In this document: one piece after another, positions 6,140 to 7,599 of the stretch
Position numbering within the stretch: position 1 is the stretch's first letter
Layout of the letters: each line of letters starts with the position of its first letter
NCBI GenBank assembly: GCA_903847545.1
Contig: CAINDZ010000514.1
Location: 1-7,599 of the forward strand
Reading direction: 5' to 3'
DNA from: an uncultured bacterium
GTDB taxonomy: Bacteria; Krumholzibacteriota; Krumholzibacteriia; LZORAL124-64-63
Length of the DNA stretch: 7,599 bases
Program-made: the position numbers and the translations under genes
Notes under the pieces: model-generated
Told to the model about the DNA's origin: nothing
The model's input: only the letters and a program-made list of their open reading frames with translations
Database searches by the model: none

Positions 6140-7165
6140 CTAGCCGATGCCCATCGCGTCATGGACGCGTGCCATGGTGTCCTTCGCCAGCGCGCTCGCG
6201 CGCTCGCAGCCCGTGGCGATGATCTCGTCCAGGCGGGCGGGGTTCGCCTCGTAGCCCGCGCGGCGCTCGCGCAGCGGCTCGAAGTGGGCGATGGCGCCCT
6301 CGGCCAGTTGCTTCTTGCAGTCGACGCAGCCGCGCGCGGCGGTGCGGCACTCCTCGGCGACCTGCGGCACGGCCTCGGGCAGGAACTTCTGGTACCAGGT
6401 GTAGACGCCGCAAACCTCGGGATTGCCCGGGTCGCTGCGCCGCAGCCGCGCCGGGTCCGTGAACGCTGGCTTGATCTTGTCGCGGATCTCCTGCGGCGAG
6501 GCCGAGATCTCGATCGTGTTGCCCATCGACTTGCTCATGCGACCGCCGTCGGTGCCGGGGAAGCGCGCGAACTTCGTCACCAGCGCCTCGGGCTCGGGGA
6601 AGACCTCGCCGAACAGGAAGTTGAAGCGCCGGCCCATCTCGCGGGTCAGCTCGAGGTGCGGCAACTGGTCCTCGCCCACCGGCACCGCGTTCGCGCGGTA
6701 GGCCAGGATGTCGGCGGCCTGCAGCACCGGGTAGCCCAGGTGCCCGAAGCTGAACTCCGCGCCCATGTTCAGGTCGCGCACCTGCTCCTTGAAGGTCGGG
6801 TTCCGCTGCAGGCGGCCCATGCTGATCATCATGCTCATGAGCAGGAAAAGCTCGGCATGCTCCTTGACCGACGACTGCAGGAACAGCACCGAACGGTCGG
6901 GATCCAGGCCGGCGCCCAGCCAGTCGAGGAACATCTCGCGGCTGTTCGCGCGGATCTCGCCCGCCTTGTCGAGGGCGGTGGTCAGCACATGCCAGTCGGC
7001 GACCATGAAGCGGCAGTCGTAGGTGTCCTGCAGGCGGACCCAGTTCTCGAGGGCGCCGGTATAGTTGCCCCAGTGCAGGCGGCCCGTGGGGCGCATCCCG
7101 CTGAGGATGACGGGGCGGCCGGCGGGCTTGGTGGCGCTGCCGCCGACGGGCTTGGAGTCACTCAA
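6140..7165 (-). CDS. trpS: Tryptophanyl-tRNA synthetase with a four-cysteine (Fe-S type) motif
   Basis: This 341-residue class Ic synthetase charges tRNA-Trp with tryptophan. It has the class I signatures: PTGRLHWGNYTGAL (26-39), the HIGH equivalent, and GGRMSKSMGN (207-216), the KMSKS loop. GEDQLPHLELTRE (164-176) is a conserved active-site block. The C-terminal part carries Cys252, Cys273, Cys280 and Cys283 (C-x20-C-x6-C-x2-C, ending GCVDCKK), closely matching the motif that binds a 4Fe-4S cluster near the anticodon-binding region of Thermotoga maritima TrpRS, where the first gap is 22 as I recall. The first 17 residues are a low-complexity extension. The start is TTG at 7165: GGAAAGG lies 7 nt upstream, an in-frame TGA at 7183-7181 blocks longer forms, and the next in-frame ATG is at residue 24, beside the active-site block. 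It is the first gene of the apparent operon, downstream of the promoter at 7238-7266. Confidence 0.96.
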   Translation of the reverse strand: MSDSKPVGGSATKPAGRPVILSGMRPTGRLHWGNYTGALENWVRLQDTYDCRFMVADWHVLTTALDKAGEIRANSREMFLDWLGAGLDPDRSVLFLQSSVKEHAELFLLMSMMISMGRLQRNPTFKEQVRDLNMGAEFSFGHLGYPVLQAADILAYRANAVPVGEDQLPHLELTREMGRRFNFLFGEVFPEPEALVTKFARFPGTDGGRMSKSMGNTIEISASPQEIRDKIKPAFTDPARLRRSDPGNPEVCGVYTWYQKFLPEAVPQVAEECRTAARGCVDCKKQLAEGAIAHFEPLRERRAGYEANPARLDEIIATGCERASALAKDTMARVHDAMGIG

Positions 7166-7172
7166 GTCTAGG

Positions 7173-7179
7173 CCTTTCC
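7173..7179 (-). promoter_or_regulatory. Ribosome binding site supporting the TTG start of trpS
   Basis: GGAAAGG sits 7 nt before TTG at 7165-7163. An ATG at 7181 opens a seven-codon frame (MERPRLE) that ends with TGA at 7160-7158, just past the TTG. It is out of frame with trpS and is not called as a gene. Confidence 0.55.
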
Positions 7180-7214
7180 ATCAGTTGGCGAGCTGGCGCC
7201 GGTGCGCGGCCTCC

Positions 7215-7234
7215 CGGTCCGGGGCCGTGGACCG
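7215..7234 (-). other. Perfect 6-bp inverted repeat at the predicted 5' end of the trpS transcript
   Basis: CGGTCC (7215-7220) and GGACCG (7229-7234) can pair across an 8-nt loop. The hairpin sits at or just after the predicted start of transcription. It might protect the mRNA 5' end, but GC-rich sequence yields such stems by chance, so the role is open. Confidence 0.3.
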
Positions 7235-7237
7235 CAA

Positions 7238-7266
7238 ACAGTACCATCGGCCCGGGGCCCTGTCAA
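7238..7266 (-). promoter_or_regulatory. Sigma-70-like promoter for the trpS-scpA-scpB-rluB-hisC-aroF-cmk operon
   Basis: Reading the minus strand, a perfect -35 box TTGACA (7266-7261) is followed by exactly 17 nt and then TACTGT (7243-7238), which matches the TATAAT consensus at 4 of 6 positions. It lies in the only sizeable intergenic gap of the window, and the -10 region is locally AT-richer than its surroundings. Transcription would begin near 7231, giving a leader of about 65 nt before the trpS TTG. This is too short for a T-box or a typical tryptophan attenuator. No operator is recognisable. Confidence 0.6.
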
Positions 7267-7267
7267 A

Positions 7268-7291
7268 GGCCCCCCGGGCGGGGCGTCGGCC
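7268..7291 (-). terminator. Possible weak terminator after xerD
   Basis: Just after the xerD stop the minus strand reads GGCC, four unpaired bases, CCCC, a GCCC loop, then GGGGGGCC followed by only TTT. The stem is strong but bulged, and the T run is short and merges into the -35 box of the next promoter. It is consistent with partial termination or read-through. Confidence is low because GC-rich DNA forms such stems readily. Confidence 0.3.
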
Positions 7292-7295
7292 GGCG

Positions 7296-7599
7296 TCACC
7301 GGCGACCGGAACGGGGATGGGCCGCGCGCCAGGCCTCGGCCAGCCAGGCCCGGTCCACATGCGTGTAGATCTCGGTGGTGGAGATGTCGGCGTGCCCGAG
7401 CAGTTCCTGCACGACGCGCAGGTCCGCCCCGCCCTCGAGCAGGTGCGTGGCGTAGGAATGGCGCAGGGTATGCGGGGACACGGTCTCGGGCAGGCCCGCC
7501 GCGGCGCCGGCCTTCTTCAGGAGCGACCAGACCGACACGCGGGACAGCCGCCCGCCGCGCTGGTTCAGCAGCAGCGCCGGGCTGGGCCGGCGGCCGGCC
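7296..7599 (-). CDS. xerD: Site-specific tyrosine recombinase XerD, C-terminal part (5' end outside window)
   Basis: The last 100 residues of a Xer-type tyrosine recombinase, which resolves chromosome dimers at dif sites with its XerC partner and FtsK. The frame is open to the right edge, so the N-terminal DNA-binding domain and the first catalytic Arg are out of view. Visible are LLLNQRGGRLSRVSVW (9-24), the HTLRHSYATHLLE box (43-55) with catalytic His43 and Arg46, LLGHADISTTEIYTHV (66-81) with His69 and the nucleophile Tyr78, and the terminal HPR (94-96) typical of XerC/XerD. GADLRVVQELLGH reads more like XerD than XerC, but the two cannot be separated with certainty. An internal GTG at 7538 is not a start, because the conserved domain continues upstream of it. 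It is on the same strand as trpS, separated by 130 bp that contain a promoter. Confidence 0.9.
   Translation of the reverse strand, partial: AGRRPSPALLLNQRGGRLSRVSVWSLLKKAGAAAGLPETVSPHTLRHSYATHLLEGGADLRVVQELLGHADISTTEIYTHVDRAWLAEAWRAAHPRSGRR

Noticed and set aside
7166..7295. T-box riboswitch or tryptophan leader peptide before trpS
   Set aside because: The predicted leader is only about 65 nt, has no T-box core sequence and no run of Trp codons. The small ATG frame (MERPRLE) contains no Trp.
7296..7599. Tyrosine recombinase as an integrase marking an integrated mobile element
   Set aside because: The C-terminal motifs, including the ending HPR, fit housekeeping XerC/XerD. The neighbours are core genes, and no attachment site or tRNA is seen.

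Overview
The window is a GC-rich (roughly 70% by eye), gene-dense stretch of bacterial chromosome. Every supportable gene is on the minus strand, so the biological order runs from position 7599 down to 1. The enzymes and the synteny (trpS, scpA, scpB, a pseudouridine synthase, aromatic biosynthesis genes, cmk) resemble a conserved cluster known from Geobacter-like Deltaproteobacteria and some other Gram-negative phyla. I cannot assign a phylum from sequence alone. There are no phage, plasmid, insertion sequence, CRISPR, tRNA or rRNA signals.

Layout, 5' to 3' on the minus strand: (1) the C-terminal 100 residues of a XerD-type tyrosine recombinase (7599-7296, cut by the window edge). (2) A 130-bp intergenic gap holding a possible xerD terminator and a good sigma-70-like promoter (TTGACA, 17 bp, TACTGT). 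(3) trpS, starting with TTG and carrying a four-cysteine motif of the iron-sulfur type. (4) scpA, directly abutting trpS, with an exceptional Asp/Glu-rich C-terminal tail. (5) scpB, also with an acidic tail. (6) An RsuA/RluB-family rRNA pseudouridine synthase with a basic tail. (7) hisC-type aminotransferase. (8) A short type I-beta DAHP synthase without a regulatory domain. (9) A cytidylate kinase fused in frame to the start of a PlsC-type acyltransferase domain, cut by the left edge.

The seven genes from trpS to cmk-plsC look like one operon. Junctions are a TAG directly followed by ATG (trpS/scpA), a 41-nt gap (scpA/scpB), an ATGA overlap (scpB/rluB), about 61 nt or less (rluB/hisC), and TGATG overlaps (hisC/aroF and aroF/cmk). 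It joins tRNA charging, chromosome condensation (ScpA-ScpB with SMC), ribosome modification, aromatic amino acid supply (DAHP synthase plus an aminotransferase that may also serve aromatic amino acids), and CMP recycling with phospholipid acylation: a growth-linked housekeeping set.

No wholly new system is evident. The points most worth a second look are the Cmk-PlsC fusion, the paired acidic tails on ScpA and ScpB, and the TrpRS cysteine motif. The long plus-strand reading frames are shadows produced by GC-rich codon usage.
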